From Basidiobolus meristosporus CBS 931.73 (lineage: Eukaryota > Basidiobolomycota > Basidiobolomycetes > Basidiobolales > Basidiobolaceae), in the NCBI GenBank assembly GCA_002104905.1, contig MCFE01000364.1, positions 23,191-87,190 of the forward strand: 64,000 nt of DNA. Direction: 5' to 3'. A model generated the notes under the pieces. The model ran no database searches. It was not told the DNA's origin and worked only from the letters and a program-made list of their open reading frames with translations. Below, piece by piece: positions 11,246 through 20,541 of this stretch. The position numbers and the translations under genes were made by a program. Numbering within the stretch: the first letter of the stretch is position 1; each line of letters starts with the position of its first letter.

Positions 11246-12141
11246 TTTGATTGTCCTGACCGGAGGGCATAGATTGACTGAGTCCCGTTGGCCTCCTGGC
11301 GAGGGACTCTGTCTTTTGACGCCTTCTTCTCTTTTGTGTCTGGTACGGCTTCTCTTCCGTACCGTTTTTCACATTCATGGGCCCGGTGACCTACTTCTCC
11401 ACACACATAACACGGATACTGTCGTCGCGGTCGTTCCATCTGTTGGGTCAGGACTTGAACCTGGGCCTTTAGATCTACAACAGCTTCCCAGAGTTTATCA
11501 CCTTCTTTGGGGACTTCTTGGACATTGTTGATTGAGAGTTCTTGGACCTTTCGCCGTAATTCCTCTAACTCACGGTCTTTCGGGGAGGCAATTTTTCCTT
11601 TCTTACGGGGGATCCCTGTCCTTCAATCATTTGTATCACTATAGGGTAGCCCCCATAGCAAGATGACCCCTCATACTCATTTGACCAACTCTTGCAACGT
11701 TTTACATCCCTGTTGTTCTTTGGACGCCCTACGTCTTATTTCATCGTCTAAGCCCATGATGTAAAACCTCATGAGCTGTCGTTTGGCGATTTTGTCCTTC
11801 GGGAGACATCAAACTCGTTGGAGAAACAGTTCAGTGTAGGCTTCATAGCTTTCGCTGCTTTTCTTCCGCAAGGACAGTAGAAGGGCTTTGTAGTGGTATC
11901 CTTCGGCATATAGAAAGCATGTCTTGTAGGCTTCTTCTAGTGCATCCCAGTCGTCTTTGACTGCGTCTTCCAACCCATAATGCCATCGCCATGCTGACCC
12001 TTCCATATGTCTTGCAAACTCTCTTACTTTCTTATTGTCGTCCCATCCTGCATCAACCCCAACTCTCTCAAACTTATCGAACCACTCAAGGGCTTTCTCT
12101 CCCTTTCCCTTGTATGTCTTTAGTTTGATTGTAGTAGTCAT
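11188..12141 (-). pseudogene. Gypsy-A copy 1 gag
   Basis: The gag start is at 12141, 'MTTTIKLKTYKGKGEKALEW', about 20 codons downstream of the primer-binding site. This first frame runs to 11809. It carries a Retrotrans_gag-like segment ('FARHMEGSAWRWHYG...YAEGYHYKALLLSL'). After stops and a shift, the C-terminal part (11439-11188) contains a CCHC zinc knuckle, 'CYVCGEVGHRAHEC' (CX2CX4HX4C), expected to bind element RNA. The interval 11440-11808 is broken by stops. Gag forms the virus-like particle in Ty3/gypsy elements. Confidence 0.85.
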
Positions 12142-12161
12142 TACCTCACTTGTGCTTATTT

Positions 12162-12178
12162 CCGCAGAGACAGCACCA
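12162..12178 (-). promoter_or_regulatory. Gypsy-A primer-binding site
   Basis: On the minus strand, 'TGGTGCTGTCTCTGCGG' begins a few bases after the 5' LTR. Its leading TGG matches the complement of a tRNA 3' CCA end. It would pair with a tRNA ending ...GACAGCACCA. I cannot name the tRNA without a search. Copy 2 has the same site at 47443-47459 with one CpG-type change. Confidence 0.75.
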
Positions 12179-12182
12179 AATA

Positions 12183-12569
12183 TGTGGGTTATTACTGACT
12201 GTACTTGGTGAGTGGGAGAGCTTGTAGGTCAAGTCAGTACCACTTGGTTCAGAATAGCTTCCAATAGAAGGTAGCAAGGTAATAAAGACTTCTGTTTATT
12301 TTGTCCAAATCTCGTTGTTCTTCCTGGTTCATTTGGGTAGATATATATATCACTTGGGGGGGCTTAGACAATAGACAATGTGTTATAAAATAGGGGTGTG
12401 AACACCTTCCTGTTATGGTAAGTGTTCTAACTAGATAAGGGCAGGGATAGGAGGGGAGGACACGTGGGGGAATCATAGGGAGGGTACTGGAGGACTTCGG
12501 GTAGGACTCTGGAGGGAACTCTTGGGAGAACTCTTGGGCGAAGAGTGGGTATTACATTGAGTACTCACA
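12183..12569 (-). repeat. 5' LTR of gypsy-A copy 1
   Basis: 387 bp, 99% identical to 5798-6184. It would contain the promoter of the element on the minus strand. The primer-binding site follows it immediately at lower coordinates. The GATAG target duplication starts at 12570. Confidence 0.93.
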
Positions 12570-13790
12570 GATAGTCCTCCAATCAGGTTAATTCTCCCTC
12601 TCTCAAATGGTCTCATATGCTCTAAGATGAAGAGCTTAGTAATTTCATGTGGTTGGCATTGGTTCGTTTGGCAGTTGGGCATGTTATCACCAGCTTCTCA
12701 ATACCTTGTCTCATGCTAGGCCACCATGCTCTGGCTTTCACAAGGATTTGACTCCATTGATTGTTCCACTCTAGCATAATGGCTTCCCTGAGTTTGATGT
12801 CATTTACCATAAGTATTCTTTGCTCATATGGAGGGTGGGTTCCAAGTCTTCTTCAGGTTCACCTTCTATGCTATCATGCTTAAGGGCTCCAATGCAGTTG
12901 AAGGTTCTACATGACTGATATACATTTCTTCTCTGAGGGCAGTATTCTGACATATGTCCTTACTGGTGGCACTTAATGCAAGGCCCATTCTTCCCATATT
13001 CATCTAAGGTAGGATTGTCCTGCCTAGCATCTTTGTTATTTGGAACTACTGTTAATGGTCTTCTATCACAGAAATATGAGTCTTTCTGATTTGTCACTGT
13101 AGGCTTTCTGGCTAAAAAAAAAGCTGAGTCATAGTCAATGGCAATCTTGATGGCTTCTGCAATAGTCTGAGGTCTTGAATAATTTACTTTCTTCCAAGTT
13201 CCTTGTTTGAATCTATCAATACAATATTCCACTTGATGAAGGGGAGGCATTATTTCAGTTTGCCAAAGCAGACATCTATACTCATATATATTCTTGAACC
13301 ATTCCTCTCTGTCTGAGGGTCTTCAGCTTCCGTCTTAACAGTTGTTGCTGATGTGAAGGCTCAAAACAATCCTGCATTTCTGACATAAACTCATCACAGG
13401 TAGAGAAAGTAGAGCTTCCCATCTTGGTAACTGACCAAATCTTGTTGTGGTATCACTACAAAACTGTATCTGCAAAGTATATGGCTACACAATGAAACAT
13501 GCTTTCTGGAGCAATTCCTTTGGCCTTGAAAGCTTCTTTGCTTGGAGGTGCCAAGTTCTTAAGTTTTCATTGAGTCCACTGTGGTACTGATTGACCTTCA
13601 CACTAAAGTTGTTCTTGTGAGGGCTTTGCTGGCACTAGGCAATGGTGGTCATTCAATATTGTTGCTGGCTGGGGATCTGGAGTACCTGATGCTGTTTGGC
13701 CAGGATTTGCTGCATAGCATTGATTCATTCTTAATTCTCAGACACTGTGAAGGCGGCTTCTTTATTCTTCAGGAGGGAGGTTGCAGGCTG
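12570..13790 (-). pseudogene. Gypsy-B copy 2 gag joined to integrase remnant
   Basis: Minus-strand frames give a gag C-terminal part. The frame 13250-12960 contains 'VEYCIDRFKQGTWKKVNYSRPQTIAEAIKIA' in shorter pieces and leads to a zinc knuckle 'CIKCHQ', then, after a stop, 'GHMSEYC'. At about 12810 the sequence passes directly to an integrase zinc-domain segment ('VKARAWWPSMRQGIEKLV', 12622-12810) that matches gypsy-B copy 1 at 2410-2490. Protease, RT and RNase H are therefore deleted between gag and integrase. The integrase continues at 5797 beyond the gypsy-A insertion. Confidence 0.72.
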
Positions 13791-13802
13791 TTTCTGCTAC
13801 CA
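13787..13802 (-). promoter_or_regulatory. Gypsy-B primer-binding site
   Basis: Next to the LTR that ends 'CTTGTAACA' on the sense strand, the minus strand reads 'TTGGTAGCAGAAACAGCC'. The TGG start is as expected for complementarity to a tRNA 3' CCA end. The identity of the tRNA is not determined. Confidence 0.6.
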
Positions 13803-13803
13803 A

Positions 13804-14167
13804 TGTTACAAGTCTTGATACATGAGTTGTAGAATAGGGAGCTTAGCCAGTAATATACTGCGCAAGCTTAAACAGGTCTGTTTAGAGGCTCAAGTTGCTA
13901 CTTGAATACATTTTGCTAGGTCAATTACTGACTGATTGTATTTGCTAATGTATGTTGTGGCTGAAGACTCTTTTGATTTTGTCATCTTCACTAGCTAGTA
14001 CATAAGCAACATATGCTTTGCTATTTGCAGTAAATCTACTGATGAATTAGCTGACTATTACCACTAGTATGATAGAGAATAGTGAATTACTGATAGGCTA
14101 AACTTAAATACAAATATATTCAGCTAAAAACTGACCTATTTTAAACATTATAGAGCAGTGCATATCA
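13804..14167 (-). repeat. LTR-C, 5' LTR of gypsy-B copy 2
   Basis: About 364 bp running from 'tgttacaagtcttg' to 'gcatatca' on the plus strand, with TG...CA ends. Related copies are at 28798-29165, 20250-20541, 36460-37434 and 3436-3570. It is followed by the CTAA target duplication at 14168. Confidence 0.75.
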
Positions 14168-14453
14168 CTAAGAAGCCATGGCTACTTCAAAACCCTATAA
14201 AAGTAATTTGATCCCCTGCTGGATTCAGTTCAGATCAGCTATTATGATCACGCAATGATGCCATTGTAATCCTGGCAGGTTGAAATTATTTGCCCTTTAC
14301 ACAAGCTTATAGCAGGATTGCAACCACACTAGCCACTACCATGGCAGTACAGCAGCCTACAGCTAGTCATATATTGCGCAACTATGCCACTTCACCTAGG
14401 TATTCCCCTTTGCTACCTCCCTTTGCACCATTTATATATTCCGTTGTAAAATC
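14168..14453 (+). pseudogene. Plavaka copy 3 continuation, short and decayed
   Basis: The first bases ('ctaagaagccatggctactt') resume the transposase sequence interrupted at 5358, judged by 55548-55575. Similarity fades after about 60 bp. The rest has no motif I recognise. Copia copy 1 starts at 14454. Confidence 0.4.
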
Positions 14454-14821
14454 TGTTGCAATTTATGAAGTGATTTGGATATAAGGAACTTATCAAGAAA
14501 CAGTGGTAGTGGTTAAACTGTTGTTTATCAATAAAGAAGCTCAGTATTTATACCTTTGTAGAAGTAATACAGCTGTAACACTAAGTCAGGGGGTTTATCA
14601 ATATTCAGGACCATGCTGTAATAGTTTCAGGGTTAGTATATCATAGTTAATATTAGTGCTAATTTGATTCTGATCATAGGGGAACATTCATAAGATCATA
14701 GATCTGAAGAAAGTGGCAGATTTAGAGCTGTAAATTAGTCCAACAGTGACCAAGACTAGTCCACAATTTTTAGGTAAACTTTTAGCTGTAGAATGATACC
14801 AAATAGTTCAATATTTCAACA
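14454..14821 (-). repeat. 3' LTR of copia copy 1
   Basis: TGTTG...CAACA ends. It is preceded on the sense strand by the purine tract at 14822-14830. The same LTR family occurs at 19102-19468, 24692-25058 (solo), 30389-30733 and 34675-35042. Confidence 0.9.
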
Positions 14822-15320
14822 CTCCCCCCAATTAAATAGTTTCTTAATCCTAATTCCTCCCAGAGATTCTCCAATTGTGGCCTAGCTAGTGGTTTTGCCA
14901 ATATATCTGCCACCATTTTGTTAGTTGGGCAGTACACTAACTCTACTAAGTTATTTTCTACAGCTTCCCTCACAAAATGATGCTGTATATAATGTGCTTA
15001 GTTCTGGCATGATTTGTAGGAATTCTAGCTAATGAAATACAACCTTGATTATCCTGGTAAATACATGTTGGTTCATCTGAATTAAAGCCTAAGTCTTTAA
15101 GTAATTTTTGTAGCCATGTAGACTCCTGAGTTGCATGACATGAAGCCATATATTCTGCTTCAGTTGTAGATAGGGCCACAGTTGGTTGTTTCTTTCAGTT
15201 GCAAGTAATAGTTGCACCGGCATAATGAAATACATACCCTGTGGTAGAGCGTCAGTCAATCAGATCCCTACCCCAATCTGAATCACTATAACAATCAATT
15301 TTTTGCCTATCAGCAGGTTA
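14782..15320 (-). pseudogene. Copia copy 1 RNase H
   Basis: Minus-strand frames 15179-14970 and 14973-14782 carry the copia RNase H signatures 'VALSTTEAEYMA', 'IYQDNQGCISLA' and 'HARTKHI', then 'VEYCPTNKMVADILAKPL'-type sequence ('VYCPTNKMVADILAKPLARP'). The junction near 15316-15320 joins sequence equivalent to copia copy 2 positions about 33275 and 34177. This removes roughly 900 bp of RT, including the YVDD box. A frameshift separates the two frames. Confidence 0.85.
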
Positions 15321-16490
15321 TCTTGATCTTGTAGACCCATCTACATCCTATTGGCTTTCTCCCATTTGGTAAATCTACCAGTTTCCATGTTCTCGCCTTG
15401 ATCAGTGATTGGCACTCCTCCTGCATGGCTTGTTGCCTCATAGTAGCATCTGGACTTTGCATTGCACGCTCCAGATTCTGAGGTTTGGCACATAAAGCAA
15501 GATGAGCTTCTTCATGATCATTGGATGTCTGCCACCAGGATCCAGGGGCATTTCTTATTCTGGTAGATCTCCTAACTGGGATAATCTGTTCTGATCTGGA
15601 ACTGGTAGAAGTATCTTCTGTATCTGGCTGAATTTGGTATGTATCTTCTTCATTAGTGTTGATTGCATCATCAGGCGGCTAGCCAATGAAATCTGTGGCT
15701 TTCTGATCTGCATTCTCCTCAAATAAAACATCCCTGCTCTTGATCAGCTACTGAATTTTGCCATCAAACACTCTATACCCTTTAGTATCTTCACAATACC
15801 CATGAAAGATCCCTTTCCTACTCATTGGTTCCAACTTTAAGTGTTTTTGTCAGGGATGTGAAAAAAATATCACTGCCAAAGATCTTGAGGTGCTGGAGAT
15901 CTGGTTTTTTGCTTGAATATGCTCCAAAGGGTGTAGAATCACGTAGTGCTGTTTTTGGGCATCTGTTCTTGATGTATACAGTGGAAGCAACAGATTCAGC
16001 CCAAAACTTGTAGTTCATTCCCTTATCATGTAGCATAGATCTTCCCATCTCTACTATTGCTCTATTTGCACATTCTGCTACTCCATTTTGCTGTGGAGTA
16101 TGAGGAACTGTAGTCTGTTGAAGTATACCAGTAGACAAGCAGAATTTTGTAAACTCCTTTGAACAGTGTTCTCCTCCATTGTCACTTTGTAGTACCTTGA
16201 ATTTAGACCCAGTTTATGTTTCTGCCATGTTCTTGAGGTGCTTAAATGTCTCTAAAGTATCATTCTTTGTTTTGAGGAAGTACACCCATGTATATCTTGT
16301 TTTGTCATCAATACACGTCATAAAGTATCTCTTGGCTCCAAAGGACAGTGTTGTCATGGGGTCACATATGTCTGAGTGTACAATAGCCAATATTTTGGTG
16401 GTATTGATGCCTTCTGAGCTCCTGAAACATTGCCTAGCTTGTTTGCTATATGAACATCCCTTACAAACATTCAATTTGATTGGAATCAAG
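15320..16490 (-). pseudogene. Copia copy 1 integrase and RT entry
   Basis: Frames 16489-16214 ('HSDICDPMTT...TRYTWVYFLKTK') and 16138-15818 ('TPQQNGVAECANRAIVEMGRSM') are the copia integrase core and its DDE glutamate region. The remaining part to 15320 encodes the linker and start of RT ('QAMQEECQSLIKARTWKLVDLP'-type sequence) with stops. It aligns throughout with copia copy 2 (32150-33280). Integrase inserts the cDNA; this copy is broken by frameshifts. Confidence 0.85.
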
Positions 16491-16492
16491 TA

Positions 16493-17360
16493 TTATAGGC
16501 CCAAAACAAGCAGATTTTTCTCCAATCGGCTCATTTTCTGTTCCCCAATGTGTCCTAGCTGCTTATGCCACGTCTCCCAGTTGATTTCATCAGTTTCAGC
16601 AATGCTAACATACTCAAGTTCAATGATTTTGCATTGTAACTTGTATATATTGTGATCTCTGATTCCCAAAGCTAATTTTTGTCCATTTATATTCAATATT
16701 GAGCAGCTCATCTTAGTAAAAACAAATTTCAGTCCCTGAGCAGTTGCTTTACTGACTGAGAGTAAGTTCTTAGCTATTCCAGGTACATTGAGTACATCAG
16801 TGAGTCTTGCTGTTGTTGCCCCTGAGCTATTGCTCATATTTAGTTGTATAGACCCACTTGCAGTAGCTTCCAGAGCAGAGTTATCTCCCAGATAAACCTT
16901 TCTTGTGGGAATAGTCTTTAAGTTGCAGAACCACTCCTTAATACCATAAATATACTGTGAGGCTTGAGAGTCAATATGCCATTCATTACTTTGGTTACTT
17001 GCACTCTCTTGTGCAGTTACAAATAACTGTTCATCAGTAGTTGTATAGTTTGCTTGCTCTAGTTTCTGTCTTTTGTCTGCTTGTTTCTTCTGGCATTCTC
17101 TTGCCCAGTGTCCTTGCTTTTTACAATAGTTGCAGCAACCAGGTTTTCTTTGGTTTTGTTGCTTTCTGTTCTTTTCTGAGTCCCTTTCTGAACTGACTAA
17201 AGCATTATCTTCAACTTTCTCTGCTTGCTCATTATGTCTGAGTTCTTCATGGAGAAATCTCCCTTTGAAATAGTCTATAGTCAAATTGTCTTCCCTGCTT
17301 TCAAAAGAAAGTATGAGTGGCTCATACTTGTATGGTAGGCTGCAAAGCAGACAGAGTATC
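16493..17360 (-). pseudogene. Copia copy 1 gag C-terminus, protease, integrase zinc region
   Basis: The 263-codon frame 17284-16493 contains a gag zinc knuckle 'CCNYCKKQGHWAREC' and the protease site region 'WHIDSQASQYIYG'. In most copia elements the latter reads D-S-G-A, so the catalytic Gly appears changed to Gln. The pre-integrase motif 'WHKQLGHIGEQKM' follows. Upstream coding continues beyond the LTR-E insertion at 17361. Compare 31219-32100 in copia copy 2. Confidence 0.85.
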
Positions 17361-18604
17361 TGTTGTGTTGTATTATGATTAGTTTGGGGCTTGTTCTACA
17401 ATGTAGAGGCTAATCAAAAATATACAACAACTTCCAGTATGCTAATACTGAAATAGTTTATTGGGAGTTTGATATACCAATAGAAGATATAACTTTCACT
17501 AATTTCCTCAATCTTAGGCTCAAAATATACTGTAGGCAGTATTTATCACTTCTACAGCAGTATTCTGACCTTCTGTCAACTAATGGGCTTATTTACTTTT
17601 ATAGTAACTTTTCCTTATTTGGAAGTCACTTTCCTTTCTGAGAAAATATTTCCTATATGGAAATTCTGAACTCCCCTTTAACTTAAAGGGGTGTGTTGTA
17701 GAAGTCTCTAAAGGGGTCTTTAGACATAAAGGGGTGTCTAAAGGGGTGTCTTTAGAGTAAAGGGGCTTCTTGTAGTGGTCTCTAAAGTGGTCTTTACACT
17801 AAAAGGGTTCCTAAAGGGGCTTCTTTAGAGTAAAGGGGTTTCTCAAAGGGGTCTCTAAAGGGGTCTTTGGACTAAAGGGGTGTCTAAAGGGGTGTCTTTA
17901 GAGTAAAGGGGTTTCTTAGAGGGGACTTTTCCAACAGAAAAGTGGTAGTTTCTTGTAGAACTTAGATTGGAGTCTTGTGAGCGTTGCAGTCTCTTTACTA
18001 ATGCAGTACTGATCAAAGTCAGATTACTCAACAGTGCAAGTGATGCAGGGGAAGTCTTATAACCTTTAAACTTGTAATTGTAGTGTGGAGATTCTGGAAA
18101 GAGAGGCTCTCTCTTTATTTTTCAGCTGGGGAAGTCTTATATATATGAAAATTTCAAAGGATCAAAGTTTTTGAGCAATTGCGCAAGCAATACACATGAT
18201 ACAAAGCTAAAATTTTGCAGTGGCGCAGATCGGACATAGGCGCAGCACCTGTAAATTTTTCACACGATTTGATTGGCTGGTTCAAAAGTTACACATGATC
18301 AAAGTCACCATAGTAATCCTGGCCATAAGGCATAATATATTTAATAGTTGGACTCTTTTGGTCATAACTCCTTAAGTACTGCTTCAAATGAGCTGTAATT
18401 TGAAACATGTGTTGGCTACTACGTGTTCTGTATGATATAATATTCTTGGGTGGATTGCTTGTCAGGGTCTGGAGCATTTGTTCTTCAAAGCTGGAAATTC
18501 TTGATCTTTCACTTGTGTGTTATGATAGCAAAAAGTAAAATAAAGATATGAGTGCAATATTGGTTTAGAGTTATTGTAGTAATGGAATACTTTGCATTAC
18601 CACA
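17361..18604. mobile_element. Solo LTR-E copy 1, TSD TATC
   Basis: The 1244-bp insertion begins 'tgttgtgttgtatt' and ends 'cattaccaca', TG...CA. It is flanked by TATC at 17357-17360 and 18605-18608. Copia copy 2 provides the empty site: at 31240-31250 it has a single copy of this target within the 'gatactgtgtctgc' region. It contains a G-rich minisatellite (17688-17935). No coding capacity is recognised, so I call it a solo LTR, but a non-autonomous element with TG...CA ends is also possible. Confidence 0.75.
17688..17935 (+). repeat. AAAGGGG minisatellite inside LTR-E
   Basis: A degenerate tandem array of units like 'taaaggggtgtcttta' with many GGGG runs separated by 8-15 bp. The second LTR-E copy has the same array at 48838-49090, so it is part of the element. 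The spaced G-runs could form quadruplexes with long loops; that is inference. Confidence 0.85.
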
Positions 18605-19065
18605 TATCTTTTCTTCATCATCTACACCAGCATTGATACTGTAAAGTTCTTCTGCAAGTGTCTCCACTCTGGTAATGACTTGTAGCATGTCATCATCTGG
18701 CTTTTTCCCCATGTTGAAGAACTTTTGTTTGAATAAAGCTTCCTTGATACTGACTTTGACCTTAAGATCTTCTCTAAGGATTTCCATGTTGCTTTGGCAG
18801 TATTTGAGGCGTAGATTTGTTCAATGAAGGAATCTTGCACATTGATGCATATGGCATTATAGGTCTTTCTCTCCTTCTCTTGAAACTTCTCCACTTCTTC
18901 CGCTGTTCCTTTGGGCACAACTTCTTTTCCTGTGACTATATTCCAAAGCTTTCCTTCCTCAAGATGGATCTGCATCTTGATTCTCCAAAGCCTGTAGTTC
19001 ATTCCATCAAACCTCTCCTTTACAGGAAAGATGTTTATGTTGTTCTGTTTACTGGTAGAAGTCAC
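18605..19065 (-). pseudogene. Copia copy 1 gag N-terminus
   Basis: The frame starts at 19065 with 'MTSTSKQNNINIFPVKERF' and runs 'DGMNYRLWRIKMQIHLEEGKLW', the usual UBN2/gag_pre-integrase-type start of copia Gag. It is about 24 bp downstream of the primer-binding site. A frameshift near 18700 moves reading to the 18787-18509 frame, and LTR-E then interrupts it at 18604. The homologous start in copia copy 2 is at 30770. Confidence 0.85.
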
Positions 19066-19088
19066 CTTTGGAATAGATTAAGGCAGTT

Positions 19089-19101
19089 GGGGCTCATAAC
19101 C
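19089..19101 (-). promoter_or_regulatory. Copia copy 1 primer-binding site (half-tRNA type)
   Basis: On the sense strand the LTR ends '...GCAACA' and is followed directly by 'GGTTATGAGCCCC'. This does not start with TGG as a tRNA 3'-end site would. Instead it is complementary to an initiator-methionine anticodon arm, 5'-GGGCTCATAACC-3'. Drosophila copia is known to prime from a half-molecule of initiator tRNA in this way. Confidence 0.75.
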
Positions 19102-19468
19102 TGTTGCAATTTAAGAAGTGATTTGGATATAAGGAACTTATCAAGAAATAGTGGTAATAGTTGAACTGTTGTTTATTAATAAAGAAGCTCAGTACTTATA
19201 CCTTTGTGGAAGTAATACAGCTGTAGCACTAAGTCAGGGGGTTTATCAATATTCAGGACCATTCTGTAATAGTTTCAGGGTTAGTATATCATAGTTAGTA
19301 TTAGTGCTAATTTGATTCTGCCTATAGGGGAACATTCATAAGATCATAGATCTGAAGAAAGTGGCAGATTTAGAGCTGTAAACTGGTCCAACAGTTACCA
19401 AGACTAGTCCACAATTTTAGGTAAGTTTTTAGCTGCAGAATGATACCAAATAGTTCAATATTTCAACA
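19102..19468 (-). repeat. 5' LTR of copia copy 1
   Basis: 367 bp, TGTTG...CAACA, about 95% identical to 14454-14821. Confidence 0.9.
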
Positions 19469-19767
19469 GAATCATTGTAATTTACTTGCTTACCAATTAT
19501 CACTAAGAAGAAATTTCAAATACTACTCAAATAAACAAAGCTATGGCCTCTAGCTTCCTATCCTCTGCATAGGCACATACACTTGCTGCAATTGGCACTC
19601 TTCTATCACTTTAACTATACAGCTTTTTGGTTTGATATTCTAAAGGTTGCCCTATGCCTTTTGCTAACAGTAGCACAAACATCCTGCAAACATATGCTTG
19701 CCTGATGCCACTTTTTACCTGAAAACCTTGTGAATATCTGAAAGATACTTTTTTGTACTAAGCAAAT
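19469..19767. other. Unassigned AT-rich spacer
   Basis: Sequence between copia copy 1 and the foldback MITE remnant. It may be the continuation of Plavaka copy 3, but I could not align it with confidence. No gene is seen. Confidence 0.3.
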
Positions 19768-20236
19768 GGGTTTGTTCCAATGGATGCTGCCACATTGAGC
19801 CATGAGTGCTAAATAGTGCCATTAAGTGCCAGAGAGGCATAGCCATCCTAAGCTTGGCTACCGACTGTGAAGCATAGCTATTTATCTTCATGCAAAGCAC
19901 CCACTGTGTTTCACCCCCCATGCTGAAGAAAATCAATTTTTTTGACCTTTTTTTTGATAATGTTGCGCAGGATGTGTACAAGCACAGACGGACTGAAGTC
20001 ATGCATCTGTTACTCAATGCCCTTGGCACTCTAAATCTAGCTCCTGTGGCTTGTATCATATCACCAACAAGCCTAGCACTATCTTGGTCCACTGATACCC
20101 TCTAGCTTCATATTTAAGTATTTGCACCAAAGTCAAACCTATACAAAGCACTTATAGTGCAGAATGGTATCTCTGGCAGACAATGCCACTATTTGCATCC
20201 ATGGCTTAGTGTGGCACTATCAAGTGGAACAAGTCT
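19768..20236. mobile_element. Foldback MITE remnant (Harbinger-type termini)
   Basis: The left end resembles 'agacttgttcc' (mutated to 'gggtttgttcc') followed by 'gctgccacattgagccatgagtgc'-type sequence. The right end is the intact inverted 'ggaacaagtct'. Internal similarity is to the 733-bp elements at 36602 and 46310, but about 260 bp are missing. No clear target duplication remains. Confidence 0.7.
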
Positions 20237-20244
20237 ACTGACTA

Positions 20245-20541
20245 AAATTGTGCTGATACTAATTGAGATTCAAGCAGCTCCTAATATGCATTTTGCCAGA
20301 TAAAGAGCTGACTAATTGTATTTCTTGATGTATTTTGTGGTTGATTACTCTTTTCATTTAATCATCCTCACCCAATTAGATCTTACTTGATATAAATATT
20401 TATGTCTGATAATAATCTCCTGACTAATACTCCTGATTTTATAAGTAACACTGGTATTGTGATAGGCTTGGCATCAAATTAGTTGCTTTAACTAAAAATC
20501 AATTCAAATTTGTTATACAAGCATCAGATCATAACATTATC
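20245..20541 (-). repeat. LTR-C fragment
   Basis: Aligns with the distal two thirds of the LTR-C at 28798-29165 ('cagcagctcc', 'cacccaattagatc') and ends 'atcataaca'. The start is replaced by the MITE remnant at 19768-20236. Confidence 0.6.

Larger units (their letters stand above)
5798..12569 (-). mobile_element. Ty3/gypsy-A copy 1, near-complete, TSD GATAG
   Basis: A 6772-bp LTR retrotransposon with LTRs at 5798-6184 and 12183-12569 (387 bp each, 4 differences, all transitions). A perfect 5-bp target duplication GATAG lies at 5793-5797 and 12570-12574. Gene order on the minus strand is gag, protease, RT, RNase H, integrase, the Ty3/gypsy order. An extra ORF follows integrase. It retains many CpG sites that are TpG or CpA in copy 2 (39559-47835). 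It is nested inside gypsy-B copy 2. Coding is broken by a few stops and at least one frameshift, so it is probably not autonomous. Confidence 0.93.
5359..14167 (-). mobile_element. Ty3/gypsy-B copy 2, nested in Plavaka copy 3, TSD CTAA
   Basis: The element starts with 'tgttacaag' at 5359 and ends with 'atatca' at 14167. The 4-bp direct repeat CTAA lies at 5355-5358 and 14168-14171. The 5' LTR is at the right (13804-14167). The left LTR is reduced to about 75 bp (5359-5430). Internal remnants are gag (12840-13790) and integrase (12570-12830 continued at 5430-5797). Protease, RT and RNase H are deleted. Gypsy-A copy 1 sits inside the integrase remnant. The paralogous Plavaka copy at 55480-55600 supplies the unoccupied target. 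Confidence 0.8.
14454..19468 (-). mobile_element. Ty1/copia copy 1, internally deleted
   Basis: LTRs at 14454-14821 (368 bp) and 19102-19468 (367 bp), about 95% identical, begin TGTTG and end CAACA. Flanks AAATC (14449-14453) and GAATC (19469-19473) look like a 5-bp target duplication with one mismatch. Order on the minus strand is gag, protease, integrase, RNase H; the RT core is missing. A solo LTR-E (17361-18604) interrupts gag. A primer-binding site (19089-19101) and a purine tract, 'GGGGGGAG' on the sense strand (14822-14830), are in the expected places. Confidence 0.9.

Noticed and set aside
10656-11531. 291-codon plus-strand frame
   Set aside because: Antisense shadow of the gypsy-A protease and gag; low-complexity Ser/Arg-rich composition typical of such shadows.
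16179-16655. 158-codon plus-strand frame
   Set aside because: Antisense to copia integrase, which is recognisable on the minus strand.
17688-17935. Possible CRISPR-like or telomere-like array
   Set aside because: Units are degenerate, have no regular spacers, and occur inside a TE in two places; better described as a minisatellite.
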